A stretch of 64,000 nucleotides of DNA from Datnioides undecimradiatus (GCA_008933995.1 WARS01000015.1:434001-498000), one strand, 5' to 3'; positions 37,001 through 51,900 are shown, counted from the first letter of the stretch. Notes: generated by a model from the letters alone, not told the origin. Program-made: numbers and translations.

Positions 37001-37809
37001 CCATGCCGCTCATAAAACAGACCTGTGCCATCCACACAGCATCTGCTTTGTGTTTGTTTCTTTGAAGGAAGTGTGGCATTGGGGTCAGTGGATGCAAAAA
37101 CGGGACCACCCCTCTGTTTTGGAGTAAGGGGTTAGGCTGTTAGAAGGTTGGATGCTTGCTACCATCCATCTTAAAGATTGCGGTCTAAGTGATGTTAGGA
37201 AATCATTTGGAAGTTTTAAAGTGAGGTTTTGAGGCTTTGCTGAAGAAATAGTGCGGCGGGGGAAGTCAGATCTTTTGTCCTGAAAACCAAAAGCAGACAC
37301 GGCATAGAGAAAATGGCGAATAAATGAAAAGTGTTTGACTCTAAATGACAAAATTGTGATGATTTTAGCAAAGTCTGCAGCTATGATCAAAGCAACATTT
37401 TAACCGTGCAATATAACTCAATAAGAAAGACACGAGGAGCTTCGCCAGCAGGTGCCCAGATGCTTTGAAAGTGCACACAGCTTCAGGTGCAGTATTACCC
37501 ATCAGACGAGTGTGGAGTGGTGCAGCGCTGTGCAGTGAGTAGGTGCGAGAGAGAGAGAGTTTATAGCTTTTGATTCAAGCGCTCGGTCAGTGGCACAGGA
37601 AGTTCCCAACCTCAGGACAGAGCGCGATGTGGATAACCGGATTTATTCAGCCCTGGCCCCTCTTTGTCCAGCGACACACTCTCACCTCTCTTCCCTCTTA
37701 GTCTCACCCTGTGTTCCCCACTGTCCGGCCTCGCTACCCACCAGCACTAAATCCTTTTTTGATTGATTCCCCAGCAATCTCTCCACCGCTGGCATGTGTG
37801 TGACCCACG

Positions 37810-37830
37810 CACACACACACACACACACAC
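37810..37830. repeat. (CA)n microsatellite
   Basis: About ten CA units lie in the first intron of adgrv1. Confidence 0.85.
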
Positions 37831-38439
37831 TCACACAAAAACACATGCCCCTTGACATCAACTCCCTCGCTCAGTGCGCTCTTTCTCTCTCTGTCACGCA
37901 TGCACAGCATCTGCATCAATTGATTCTGACTGTATCTGTCAACCAGCAACTTCCAATGCTGATAAAGTGTCTTGTTCTGCTCTCTGAGCTGACAAGTTGA
38001 TTGATGGATGGTTGCGTTTTAAACACCGGCCAACACCGAGAATAACTCAGATTGATATAACAGTAATGGAACATATGAAAAATGGGATATTTTCAATGTC
38101 CAACTTTCCTAAACGATTTCTGCTCATGAAAAAAGACCCAAACAGCATGACTTCATCCGCCGTAGCTGCTGATGTTCTTTCTCAACCTTGTAATTAAGAG
38201 CAAATATTTTTTTTTTAAAAAGACCTTACGTGTTCATACTGCTGGCACGGCCGTGTGGCGCAGATTATGAATGGGATGGGTAAAAGGCTGCAGGGAGGGG
38301 GGAGGACAGGACAGAGTAGCCGCAATTTAGCTTAAAGCTGGCTCCACCCCGCTTGTCATGCTGTGTTGTTTTGTTGTGTTAACCATGACAACTGTCTGAG
38401 TGGCTCCATCCAGCTTAAGGATTATTCTGGGTGAGAGAG

Positions 38440-38620
38440 CTGAGCAGGAGAGGACAGGGAGGAGAGGGAGAGCAGGGGACAGATGAGGAGACGAGACAAG
38501 GGGAGAGGAGACGGGAGGCAGAGGGGTCTGGAGGAGACAGACTGAAAAGTGAGGATGATTGGAGGAAGCAGGAGAGCAGAAAAGATAATTAGAGAGAGAG
38601 AGAGAGAGAGAGAGGAGAGT
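38440..38620 (+). repeat. Polypurine tract ending in (GA)n
   Basis: About 180 bases are nearly all A and G, ending in an uninterrupted (AG/GA)n run at about 38592-38615. It lies 640 bases before the first coding exon of adgrv1. Confidence 0.8.
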
Positions 38621-39259
38621 GCTGGCAGTGGAGAAGAGTAGCTTCGTGCTGAATTAGTGAAACTGCTCCGAGTGATCACGTTTTTCTCTGGCCCGGCATC
38701 AAATTCGTGTGGTCAAGAAGAATAAACCCAACAACAACTGCTTTAACAGTTATGACAACACGAGGACAACAGCCATTGGAGTTATGGAATAAGGTTATGA
38801 ATCACTTAGACCACAGCGACCAGAAAGCCTGCCAGTCAGCCCAGCTGCACGTTCTCAAAAGCTGGGCCTTTAGTTTGAATCTAATCCGACTCCATGTTTT
38901 TGGGTTTTTTAAAATCAGGATTGGTTAATATAAAGAATGTGGTAACGCCAAGGAAGAAGTGTGCATACCGTACATAAAGTAAATATTTCACTCACCAACA
39001 TTTGTGATAAGAGGTGTTTCGTAACATTTTCATATACATATTCCTGTCTGGGAAGCTTCCCTGTTGCTTCCCTGAATGTGTGCAGTGTTACACAGTATTA
39101 GAAAAGATCTATTCATTTACATATACACTGAATTAACTAATATGAACTGTCTGTTGCTTTTTAATGTGGAACTCCTCAAAATATACTCATATTGACTTTA
39201 ATTCAGTATTATTTCATTCTTTCCTGCTTTAATATTCCCTTCATATGCTTTTTGCAGGA

Positions 39260-40336
39260 ATGCTCCCTGTCCTCCTGCTAGCTGGGTTGACTCTGGCTCT
39301 GTCCATCCCTGGCGCAGCATCTGAGTCAGCCAAGCTGCAGTTTGTGGGGCAGACCCACTTTAAGGTAAACGAGAGCAACACAGCTGTGGTCCGGCTGGTC
39401 GTGGAGAGAGTGGGAGACCCGGTCAACGTGACGGCTTTGGTTCTGGTAAGACACGAGACAAGCTTCTCACGGATGACTCCTTTGGTATCCGTACTTGTCA
39501 GTTTGCCGAGTCACTTATTCTTTCTGTGTCTCGTGCACTGGCTGTGTTGCTGAGCTGCTAATGCTATGTCCAGTCCAACTTTCTGGGACAAAGTGACCAG
39601 CGCGCAAACCCAGTGTGTCTGCAGAAACTGTGCTGGAAATGACTGATTGCGTTTTGGCTTTACGTCCTCCGCATGGGGGCCAGTGTCAGCTGCTCACAGC
39701 TGGTGTCTGGTAAGGCGAGCTGGCCGCACAGTGGAGTGCGGTTTGGGAGTTTCCAATGCTTCTTGATATCTTTACCACATTTCTTCTCACATGAACTATT
39801 GTACCTGGGCTACTTTACTGGTTAATGAAATGAAGTGTAATATTAGGCCTTACCCCCAGGAAGGTAATGGGCATTGACAGAAGCAGAGTGAAACTCAACA
39901 TCAAGCAAATAGAAGGCACCGGTAGAAAAGAAGAAACGACACAGGAGCAAAGTATTTACAGGCACAAATATCCTCCAAGCCTAAAAAGGATCCTGTTAGC
40001 TCGGTTCTCTGTGAGGCATGTTGCTGCAGCATCCTGCCTCTGATCTCTTGTGCCACATTGTCTCTATCTCACCTGTGCCTTTCCTCTTTGTCTTTTCATA
40101 CAGAAAAGAAGCCGAGCTCCGTTAAATAGTGACGCTAATTTACGTTTGCTCGTTTCAATCAGCTAGACGGGGTCAACACCGACGACTTTGTGGCCGACAA
40201 CGCCGTAGCCTTCCTGCGGTCCACAGATTCCAATAAGACAGTCTTAATTACTGTGAAGGATGACGACTTGCCTGAAGCCGACGAGACGTTCACCTTCAGC
40301 CTTGCAGTGCAGGTAAATGTCCTTTTTTTGCCAGTT

Positions 40337-40367
<31 letters not shown>

Positions 40368-42905
40368 CAGCCTTTCCAATGCTTTGTGTTGCATTTATGT
40401 ACCGCATATCAGTTTCTGGATTGCTGATGACCCCCTCGCCTCTTCCTCCCTCGCTCCTTTCTCTCTCCTCTCATGAGCCCTAAGCTTCCTTTCCACAATG
40501 TCCCACTGTTGTAATTCTTCCCCTGACCGCCTTAAACCCTAACCCCAGCCACTAAGCAATATAGAGTGGGGGCGGTAGCCACAGTGAGCCTGGGAGGCTC
40601 TGAGCTTCAGGGTCTTTGATGTGTCTGCTCTGTAGTGCTCTGTATGGGGCAGGCCTGGGTGGGGCCAAATGGGTTGTGTGGGTCTGAGGTTCCCCACTAA
40701 AAGACACCTTTGTGAAAAGAAACTAACTTTGACAGCCACAGGATCCCCACACAGTAGATTAAAGTGATTCTCTCATTCACTGTCCCCATTGACTTTGATG
40801 GGCATGTCCGTTCCGTGGATTTCATTTCATTTCATTTTGTGTTCGCTATTGCAATTGACACACTGTTGCAGATAAAAGCTTAGTCTGTTGTGATGAATAA
40901 ACGGACTCACAGCGAGTACATTCAAATCTTTTCATGCATTTTGAGACGAAACCAAACTCATGGCTTGCATTTTTTGGGTTTTTGTAGCATTTGATTGTGC
41001 TTTTGCACAGCAGTGGATGGTCTTGCATAAGACAGCTATAGATGTTTTCAAGTTTGAAAATGATTTTTAATGGATACGTTGTAAATCCTTGTCAAAGGAA
41101 TTACCGTCACAGCCCTGGATGCCTTACACCTAGAGACTATCTCCATGGTTTCATGTAGCCTTTAGCTGTCAAGTTTGATTGATGAGCTAGTGGGGGCCTG
41201 GTTTTGCTGTCTGCCTGTCCTATCCCCCGCTAAAAGACAAAGGTCATTGTGAATCACTGATTGTCAGCTATGAACACTTACCGAACAGCAGCAGCTCCGA
41301 ACAGCTGTCAGCAAAAGCAACTTTCCTCTCAACATTTTTTACTTTGACGCTGCATTTTTGTGACATCTGGTTAAAATCCAGTAGCGCAAGCCCATATTTA
41401 GCATGCTACCAGAGTGAAAGACCAGATGAGGCCCACTTAGCCTTTCTGTTTACACTACAGCAGAGACAAAGCTTTGGCCAAATGCTACCCTATCGGCTTA
41501 CTGAAGGACTGCCTAGAGGATGAATGTGTACAACAAAGGGGTGTCATAGATCAAGCACTGGTGAGAAATATAGGGTTGATCAGGGTACATTTATCATTTT
41601 TGTTAAAACAGTTCCAATCAAAAGATACTGCACTAACTTTGTTGGAAATGAGTGTGACAGAACAGAGCTTGTTTGTGTAAAGCAGTTGTAGGCCAGAGCA
41701 GGTGCAGCCTCACAGCACTATGCGGGAGCAGAAGGTAAAAACAGATTGGCGGAGGCCGGGTTCACACGCGTACAACAAGGCTGGCCATTGAGTCGCCCAT
41801 TTGTGTGCATGAACTGCTGTATATTTTAGCATGCTTATGTAGCCGGGCACGCAGCAGCTCGCGCGTATGTGTGTGAGCAGCTCCCTGGCTCGGCCGGCGG
41901 CTTGGCTTTGTAAAAGCGTGTGGATCCTGTGTCTGCGAGTTGACCGCTACAAGAGCTCGGCAGCGGAAAGAAAGCTCTGTTACAGCTGGGAAAAGCCCTG
42001 TTTGAATAGAGGGGTGAATGCAAGAGGCCTAAGCTCTTTCTTGTTTCTCGTCTTCTCCTTTGCATGCACTCACCTTGGTTTTGCCGAGGACTTTCAAACT
42101 GAACTGCGTTTGGCTGAGAAAAATGGAAAACGTTTTGGGGAAGAACCTCCTGTTTCTGTTTATCGTCATGTCAAGACTCTCATGGTCTCATAGTCATTTT
42201 CCAGAACGCCTGCACGTTCTAATTAGCCCATGTCCAGATGTCTGCATGTTGAAAACAGATTTTGGAAGCTTTGTTGGAAGTCTCGAGCAAGGTGGTTGTC
42301 AGCACAGTTGGTCCATGAGATGCTTGTGAAAACATTGGTAAGCTCTCTAATGGAAACCTTGGAAAGTTACACCAAATAACAAGGCTGTGGTCTTTCTATT
42401 TAATAGGGTTCAGAAAAAGCAAAACCCTCATTGTGCAGATCACAAGTCATGGTTCCTCTTTGTTAAGTAAACAACACTCAGCTGAAGCCTCGTGGAGCCA
42501 CCGTGTGATTTTAAGTACGCTGAGATTTTAAGTTTTGTCAGGTCTTAGTGTCGAATGACAGAGCACGGCACAAGTCCTGAAGAGGTGTCCTGCTGTGAGC
42601 TAACCTGACAAATCAACTGGGCTGAGACCAGTACTTCCTGTCTTTGTGCCCTCTCCCCAGGGCCTCTCAGTGGGTGCGCAGAAATGAAGTGAGGACAGTG
42701 GATGAGGCAGGCGTTCTGGTTTTTCACACAAATGTCAGGGCTGGTTAAGATGCGATAAGCTCTGTGTGTGCTTACTATCTAACTGTTTTATATCTCCCTG
42801 CTTTTCCAGAGCTCCTCTAACGGCGTGACACTGGGAACACCAAACAAGGTTACCATCACCATCCTGTCCAATGACAATGCCTTTGGAATAATTGCCTTCA
42901 ACTCA
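39260..42905 (+). other. adgrv1: adgrv1 exons 2-4: signal peptide and Calx-beta 1
   Basis: The exon starts two bases before the ATG. MLPVLLLAGLTLALSIPGAA is a hydrophobic signal peptide, so the repeats are extracellular. The mature chain begins near ESAKLQFVGQTHF. Calx-beta 1 ends with the calcium loop DDDLPEADETFTF (exon 3) and the linker SNDNAFG (exon 4). The introns are large (0.7, 2.5 and 1.5 kb). A (GT)14 run begins 26 bases after exon 3. Confidence 0.9.
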
Positions 42906-45900
42906 GTAAGAAACCCCTCTAATTCACATGCACGCATCTTAATTCAGCCCACTTCAATTTATCATACATCAGTGCAGCCCTCACAGTTACTGCTCAAGAT
43001 GGAAGCATGCTTCGGGCAGACTGCAACAGGGCGAGCATTTTTCTATTTGTGCAAATTATTTAGAGCCTCCAAAATCAAAGTTTTTCAAAATAAGCTTCAG
43101 TGTTTTTTCTCAGGACACGTTAAGCTGCCTGGACTCTTCTCTTGACACTTAACTTAACTTCTTTTAAAGGAAATCAGAAGCACCGAACTGGTTGTCCTTG
43201 TCCTCTCTCTGTCAGTATATTAACCCTGCTCCAGTCATCTTCAGAGTTTGTGCCACACTGTTCCAGACGTGCTTGTGTGCTCACCATTGTAAAGTGTAGC
43301 TGTCCACACTCACCAGCACTTGCGCCACGAACGTGCACTTGCATTTGTCACCAGTTTGATCAGAACTGAGCCCACTGATGTTTAGGAGTTGCTGTGGAAA
43401 GTAAAGGGTTGTGGGGTTGGGTGGGGGGGGGGGGGGGGGGTAGTAATTTGGACCCACTGCTGCTGAGAGGGGTTCAATCATGCCAGCATTGTGGTTGTGG
43501 GAAAAGTGACCATCTAGTGGTTTTGGGTTTCCAGGGGCAATTAAAACCACAGCATTCTCTGGATTTACTTATCAGTGGGAGTTTATAGCGTTTCCATGGT
43601 AGCTGAGGTATATTGAGAACTGTTTGCCCTGCCACCCCCAGATGGTCTCACATGCTGGATAATGATTTGGCTTGCTTAGAATCAATAAAGGCCTCCTAGC
43701 CTTGGGAGATGTGCTTATGTGAGTCTGAATTAATATCTGAATATCTTAATTCCTGTATGGCGTTTCTTTTCTTTTTTTTTTTTCTACATATGCATTCTCC
43801 TGGATTTAAAGCAAATTTAACCTGAAATATATAGAAACAGGGAATGTAAGACCACAAGAGGGACTTCCAAATGCAATGAGACTGTATTAAATATTCTCTA
43901 TGTTACCCTGAAATATTGATTTTAATGCAGCATCAGATTTTCTTGAATGACTGGATGTGATGCCCAGGTTTGTGTGGAGCTTGCACCGTTTTGTCCCTTT
44001 TGATCACATTGTTTTTGTGCCCCTTTCAATCCAATTTATATTCAGTAGCTTATTAGCAAGTGCTGTTTCTAAAGTAGCAGTATACAAAAGAAAAATTAAA
44101 ATTGATTATCAGTGTAAACATGTTAAGATTATATTTGATATTGTTCAGTTATTACATCTAAGGATCACTTTTTTAATGGAGCTGTTCCAAAGGTGACCAA
44201 ACACTGATCACCATAAAACATATAAAATGTCAAAGTCAGATAAGTCAGATGAAATCAAACATGTCTTGGTTACATGTGGCTGTGCTTGATAACATTCAGC
44301 TCACTCGTAACCCGAGAAGGGAAGCAGCGTTGACTTGGTTTAATTGTTTAAACTGAACTGACAGGGTTTCTGTTCCTGTATTATCTGTTTCACCCACTCA
44401 CCCTTTTCATCTCAGACTGAGGAGATCATTGTCGATGAGCCAAGAGGAAGGATCCATTATGTGCCTTTCACCCTAATTAGAGAAAAGGGAACATACGGGA
44501 CTGTGACCGTGAACTTTGAGGTGAGAGAGATTCACTGTACATAAAACCGGCAAACCTAAGACTCTCTGCTTTATAGTATTTAAAAAGGACTGATAGTGTT
44601 GTGTTAAATATCAAAGAAGCATGTTTTGGCTTCTTGTAAGATCCCACTGGCAAAATAGAGAGCTGTGAATCCAAACGTTTGAAGTATTTAGCGTGAAATG
44701 ATGTTAAAAACCTCACAAATATGGAATATCTGTGACTAAAGGATAATAGTCTATCATTTATGTGCAGCACCTTGATGATAATTGGTCATATCTCTGTGTC
44801 TCATCTTGCTCAGATCTCTGGAGGTCCTAACCCTGCCATTGAGGACCTCAGTCCAGCGAGAGGGAACATCACCTTTCCTGAAGGACAAGGTGTAGTGCAC
44901 TTCAGTATCCTCATCAGGGATGACCAGGTATTCCACAAAATCCTCATTCACAGCACAAACTAATATAATTGGCATAATTTATATATTTAGAAAACGCCTG
45001 GATGTGGATGAGTTTCATCTTCTTTGTTTGTCAGGTCCCAGAGGATGATGAGGTGTTTTCAGTCAGGCTAACGGATGTGGCAGGTGGAGCCCTCCTAAGG
45101 CCCAACGCCAGCAGTGTCCAGCTGAGAATCCGACGTAATGACAGCCCGCTGCGGTTCGCCCTCCCTACCATGGCCGTACAAGAGTCCGTTGGAGTCATAG
45201 CCCTCAACATAACCCGTGGTCGGTTGACCGAGGATGGGCCACTCATCGGCTCTGTTGACACCAAGGTTCCTTTCAGTCCAGTTATTTGTTTACCTAGACA
45301 TTCGAAAGAGTAGTTCATAGACACTTTAATTACATATGTACGATTTTTGTATAAACCATCTGGTCCGTGCTGTCTTTAGGTCTCTGTAGATTACATGGTG
45401 GTGAGTGGTGACGGACTGGGCAGCGCCACACAAGCTGTGGACTTCCTCGACCTACAGAAGGTCAGAACCGTCACGTTCCCCCCGTTTGTCTACAAAAGCA
45501 GCCTGTTCTTCGCAATCAGGGATGACAACCAGCCCGAAATCGCAGAATCCTTCCATGTGGTCTTGCTGGAGGAGACCATCAGAGGAGATGCTGTGCTGGT
45601 ATCCCCCAATTCTGTGCTTGTGACCATCGAGCCTAATGATAAGCCTCACGGCGTCCTGTCGATCAGCAGCAGCGCAGTCACTGAGCCAATCACCATCAAC
45701 GAAGACCTGACACAGAGGTGGATAACTTACAAATGCTGCTATATTCTGTCTAAATATAACTGCAAATGTGCCACTGTATTAGAAAAGAGATTATTGTGAC
45801 CCTAACCAGCTCTTTGTTTGCTCCACAATGATTTCCCTTAGATTTGAAGGCATCATCATTGTGAGAAACGGAGGCAGCTACGGCGCCGTGTCCGCTAACT

Positions 45901-48900
45901 GGACCATCAGCAGAAACTCCAGCGATCTCTCCCCAGTGTCAGATGATCTGATGCCCGCTGAGGGGAGGGTGACCTTTGCCGCCAGCCACGTGACGGCTGT
46001 GATTCCATTAACCATTGTGGCAGACGATCTACCTGAAGAAGCAGAGGCTTTTCTTCTCAAGCTGCTGCCCAACACTGTAACTGGAAATGCGGACGTTGAC
46101 GAACCCATGGAGGTCAGTTTACAGGAGATCTTTGACTAGGCCAATGCTGCCACGTGTTGCTAAAATGGATTTGCAACAGACAGAGAGAGAAGCGACAGAA
46201 GGCTGCACTTGTTGGGGAACATATCCTCCAGATGTTGCGCACATGTGTTAGGCATGTGTGAGTGTTTGTGTGTGACCTACTGTAAGGTACGGTGGCAAAC
46301 TTGGCACATTCTGCACCAATCGACCCCTTGGTGTGTCGCTGCGCTCCGTGGGTGTTCCCTTAATGTGGCTGAATCAAAACAAAGCGGAAACAGCAGGCAC
46401 GCTCTGTGTGTGGTGACTGCGTGTTGTTGTTTTTTTCTTTTTAGAGAGCGTGGGTGAAGTGGTGACAGGTTTTTTATAGCTTCCATCTTTTTGCCCAAGC
46501 AGTGGGGAGATCTAAGTCATGTTTACGTTGAAAGGCATAAGATGAGGCGCATACGAGCACGCGCCAGAGCGCCATCTCAGGTTGTGAGGTTTACGGGATC
46601 TGTTCGGCAGCTGTGCGAAAAGAGTTGGTTCAAAAGAAGTGCCTTGGAGGATTAGGCTGTAGGACAAGTTAATCAGTGTTTATTGTCATTAATGTTGCAA
46701 ATGATATATCACTCACATTACAGAGAGCTGTAAATTGGCTATTGTGAGCATGCCAGGCAATGTGGGTTTCAGACAAATCAGACAAGTGTGGGTTTCAGGG
46801 AAATGAATGAGCCTCAGTTGAAACGCTCATGAAAACTACTCTAGCAGCCTTTGCAGAGTTAATTAAAGAGGATGCCTCTCTAAAGTTAGCTCAGAGCTCT
46901 GTTTTACTACTTTCAGTCTCACTTGTTTTCCTCCCTCTCTGTTCTACACCTCTATTTTCTTCCTCCTATGAGCCAAGATGCAGTCCTAGCAACACAAAAA
47001 CAGGATACACAACAAAATCGTTCAAAGTAAATAATTGGGCGTCATTGCAATTATCCACTCACATCCCAGAGATCAGTCACCTTCCTTCTCGCTGCATGGG
47101 CGAGCGCACGCGGGCCCTCATCGGCAGTGTAGCAGTGAATGAAATCATGAATTCAAGTGTGAACACATTATAATATATATTATAAAATATGTAAATAAAA
47201 TGTGTAATTGGCCAAACACTTCTGCTTTTATTGTTGATTCCTTCCTCCGCTCTTCCTCCAGATCGTGTTCTACATCCAGGACAGTGACGACGTCTATGGG
47301 CTTTTTCGGTTCAACCCAGACAAAAAGCAGAGCATCCAGAGTCAACCCGAGGGCCGTTTCCTGTCCCTGCATTTCCTCCGCGACGGCGGCACGCTGGGCA
47401 ATGTGTCCATGTCCCTCACCGCTCTCTACATTCCTGCCGGCCCAGTAGACCCGGCACTGGCCCGTGACCGGGTTCTGAATGTTAGCAGTTCGGTTACTGT
47501 GGTGTTTTCCCATGAGCGGATGGTACACGTAACGCTGCCAATCAGGAACGATGCCTTTCTGCAGAATGGAGCCAATTTTTTAATACAGGTAACGCGACTG
47601 GAAGCATTTGGATGAAATATGAATGTCTTATTTCACGTTTAATTACTTTTTTTTTTTTTTTTTTAGTTGTAATTCAGGCAACGTTTAGCTTGCACATCCA
47701 GAAATGTGCCCTTTCTGTTGGTGTGTGCACGTCTGGCCAAATCAGTGCCATCCAAAGTTTAAGTGCCTCATTTGCATGTGTGAATGGTTTGACACTGGCA
47801 CTCAAATCCGGCATGTTGCTATGGGATTCGCCCAACCGCCCAAACTAACAACGCCACCTAGCTCTTACAAGTACAAGGAGGGCCCTCTTCACATTCTGTG
47901 GAACCGTAACGCGTTTTCAGTCAAACACAGTGAACGGGGCTCCAGTGTGTCAATGAACACATCTTTAAAAGTGACAGAACAGAGGTGATTAGGTAGGGGC
48001 AGAAAGAGGCATATCTCGGGTGAATCAATTAATATTTTTCACAATCACCCCTTGTTATCGTCTTCTTCGCCGCCCTGTTTCGCTCTTCCATTGAGTTGTT
48101 TCTTCTGTCTCCCCCCCAGCTGACCACCTTGGAGCTGGTTGACATCCATCTTCCAATTCCTTCAAACAGCCCAAGGTTTGGCGGACCTCTAAACCTGACC
48201 TTGACTGTTACCCCCGACATTGCCAACGGGGAAATCGGCTTTACGAGTAACACCACAGTGGTTGTTTATGAACCAGAGGACAGCAATACCAGCGTGGTGA
48301 GATATGAGCTCCATTCTTAGCAGTAGTGCACGTGAACAGTATCAGGGCTGTGGTGTTTATCTCTCTTGACTTTTAGATTTCAATAGCAAAACAACATATA
48401 TCGGTTATGTACTGTAAATAGCTGTCTGAAAATAAGAGTTAGATTTAATTAATTGTTGGACATTGGACAAGAAGAGTCTGTAACAACTGACTCCACAGCC
48501 GTCATGCTGCCAGTCATGTTAGCTTGCCCTAACCGACTCATCGGTTTCTGTATGACGTTTGATGCTGCAGGTCAGCCTCCCTCTGCGGCGTGACGGGACG
48601 GACGGTCGGGCCGTTGTGTTCTGGAGTCTTCAGCCGGTCGGCGCCAGTCGTGCAGATGTAACCTCTGAAGACATCAAGCCTTTTAGCGGCTCTGTGGTCT
48701 TCCTCTCCGGGCAGAGTGACGCTTCCATCAACTTCACTGTCATGGCTGACAACATCCCAGAAGTCAACGAGACGCTGCTGCTAACTCTGGACAGGTAGGG
48801 ATATGACAGGAGGAGTTACGGTTAACCAACATGATAATTGTTCAGTTTGTGAATTATCATTAAGGCAAACTTTAATAAATGTATTTGTCCATAAACACAA

Positions 48901-51900
48901 CTGCAAAACAGTAACCATTCAGAGCCAACTGGAAAGGCTGAGTGAGAGCTGTCTCTACCCATCCTTCCTTTGCTTTTCTTGAGATATGCACGTGTGGGTG
49001 TTTGTGGTAGTGGTTTGGGGGTTGATTCATCTGGTAGTCTACGCTCTGATGAGAATGGCAGCTCTCTCTCCCTCCCACTCCGTCCCCTGCAGGGTGGAGA
49101 CTGCACGCTTTATAGTGTACTTTGGGTAAGTGGAGAGTGGAATGAACCTGGGCCTTTTGTGTGGTGTGAATCAGGACTTTGTTTTTCAGAGAAGAGCCTA
49201 CTTCAGGATTTCTGGGGTCTTTGGTAAACGTAGAGATGAGGGGGGACTGAGGTGGGGTGGGGGGAGTCAGGGATGGTGTGAAAGAAGGGAGCCCAAAGGA
49301 GAGTGGTTGTTGGGAGTAAATAGAGAATCTTCATTATGTGTTTCGCTCTAATTTAACCAGGCTTGATTGTGTGCTCTTTTAAAGATGCCAGTGTTTGTAT
49401 GCATGCAGCGCCTTGGCCTTGACTGTTTGTTTGGAGTGCTTCATTCTGTCATGTCTTTGTCTCTAATTTACCCATTATGTGATTCTTACTTGGCTCCAGT
49501 TTTCTCAACATACACACACAGACATACGCCCCCGTGGAGCAATAAAGACGCGGGGACGCGGGTGTTGATTGACATTGTTATTAAAAGCGACCTAAACAGC
49601 AGGACCTCAGCGTATGGGGCCAATAATGAATTTGCATTGCACAGTGCAGGGAATGCGCGCCAGTGTTTAGGTCAAAGTCGAGCTGTTTTCTCATGTTGAA
49701 CAGAAGCTCAACGCACGCAAAACCACCCAAAAGATAAATAAAAATGTGTTTATTCGTCTGTTTGCGTCCCAGGAGTAATGTTGAGAATCAGATCCTGAAA
49801 GCCGGCTTCACCAGCAGAGAGATTGTAATCATGGAGAACGATGATCCAGGGGGGGTCTTTGAGTTTTCCCCGTCCTCCAGAGGCCCACGGATCATAAATG
49901 TAAGTCTCACCTGAAACTACAGCTTAAAACTGTAAGATTTCACCTAAATCTGTTTGTGTAATTGAAATATGTAGCAGTTACAAACAATATGAAGGGGTTA
50001 TCTTTAAACTTCACATATAATTAGTTTGTCTGTTGTCTCTGGTTCTGCTCACATGACACTTTTGTAACCTTTAACGTCACCCAGGAGGGGGAAACCGTGG
50101 AGCTGTACGTGGCCAGAGCCCAGGGACAGCTGCTGAAACAGCTGGTGCGATACGCTGTCATACCAGCGGGCAACACTGAGTTCTACGGTGCCACCGGCAT
50201 ACTGGAGTTTAAACCAGGGGAGAGAGAGATGGTGGTGACCCTGGTGGCAAAGCCTGATGGGGTGCCTGAGGTAGGAACATGGTCAACAGTTATTCATTCA
50301 CAACGATATAAAGTCCTCCAATCTGATAGTGGAATGAATTTTAAATAGGCTTAGGTGATAAAAGCGTATGATTTGATTATATATTTATATTTGCACATGT
50401 TCTGCATTCAATATGAAACCTGTTCTTTGATGTGTGCGCGCAGCTGGACGAGACTTTCTCCGTGGTACTAAGTAACCACAGCACTCCACCCAGTCGCCTG
50501 GGCAACCACAGGGAGGTCAACATCACAGTGCGGAAGAACGACGACCCCTTCGGCGTCATTGAGTTCATCCAATCGGGACTGACGATGGCCATCAAGGAGA
50601 GCAAAGGGGACGAGATGCACTGGGGTACTTTGAAGCCGCGGTCCTTTAGTTAATAGTGATACTTTTCCATGTTAAGTGGTTTCTCATTGACACTTAAAAT
50701 GGACCTAATTGGAGTGAATTACAGCGTTTGTCCGCATGTGGGATGAGCTGGACAGGGATGAAAGTGTGCTAGCTGCACAAAAACAGAAACAGGGTTGATT
50801 ATATCATGTTTGTGTAATGCTTAAGAATGTGTTAATGCAGATAAAGTAGTACTTTGCTTGTAAAGCAGGGAAATTCGGGCCTCACGCAGTGAAAATGTAA
50901 TCCAGTGTTTAATCTGGTGCAGATACCAGGGAAACATTGAGCTTATCTGAGTCTATAGTGAAAGCATCACCTGTGTTTACTTAACTTAGGGTCACACACT
51001 AGAGCTGTACAACAAAAAAAGCTTAGTTATAAGCCAGAAAAACACATTACTGTTGTCTTCTGTACCAAAATGTCAAGAGAGAAGTCTCCACAATAGGTTA
51101 TGTTCAGTGTCTACATCAATCATCTCATGTCTGTCTTCAGCTGTGTACCCTGTAGTAAGGAACAGGGGTCTCTTCGGAGAAGTGTCTGTTTCCTGGGTCT
51201 TGGATCCGGCCCTGTCCGGAGACGTCGGCCCCCTCCAGGGAAACATCACCTTCAAGGAAGGGGAGTACCTGAAAAACCTCACCGTCTTCTCTGTACCCGA
51301 TGAGGTAAAATGCTAAACTACACTTCGAACTGAAATTTAAGTCTATTTCCTATTTCCTTCCTTCCTGAATTTGAATTTATCTTTTTCATTCAAGATCCCA
51401 GAGGACATGGAGAATTTCACCATCACATTGTTAAATGCTACGGGCGGTGCAAGGCTGGGGAACGTACTCAGTGCCAGTTTACAGATTAATAAGAACGATG
51501 ACCCCATTTACTTTTCTGGTAAGGACACTGCTCTGGATACTGTTTACGAGGGATCCTCTGAAAGACAATAGGAGTTCAATCACTCTCTCCTCTCTCATCT
51601 CGTCCTCTCCTCAGAACCTGTTGTCGTGCGACTCCAGGAGGGTGCCGTGGCCAGCTTCACTGTCCTGAGGGCTGGGCGGGCAGACTTTGTTGCCACGGTG
51701 ATGTACCGCGTGGAGTACGGCGATGCATCACCAGGTGACCTCACCGTTGTGAGCAATGGCACGTTGTTGGTGTATGACGTGGGTGAGTGGACGAAGAACA
51801 TCTCTGTGGCTGTGGAGGACGACAACATACCTGAGACCGATGAACCCTTTTACATTGTTCTCTACAATGCTACTGGTGAGTATGGGCCTCGTTTTTAATA

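Larger units (their letters stand above)
28183..39257 (+). other. adgrv1: Large first intron of adgrv1 (11 kb)
   Basis: No coding exon with recognisable homology was found on either strand. It holds microsatellites (near 32145-32161, 35966-35980, 36799-36818 and 37810-37830), a doubled NotI site (34154-34167) and purine-rich DNA at 38440-38620. The long frames inside are translations of simple repeats. Regulatory elements are likely in an intron this size, but none can be proven here. Confidence 0.45.

Noticed and set aside
36519..37109. 196-codon open frame on the minus strand in adgrv1 intron 1
   Set aside because: It contains a translated (CA)n repeat (His-Thr run) and no recognisable protein.
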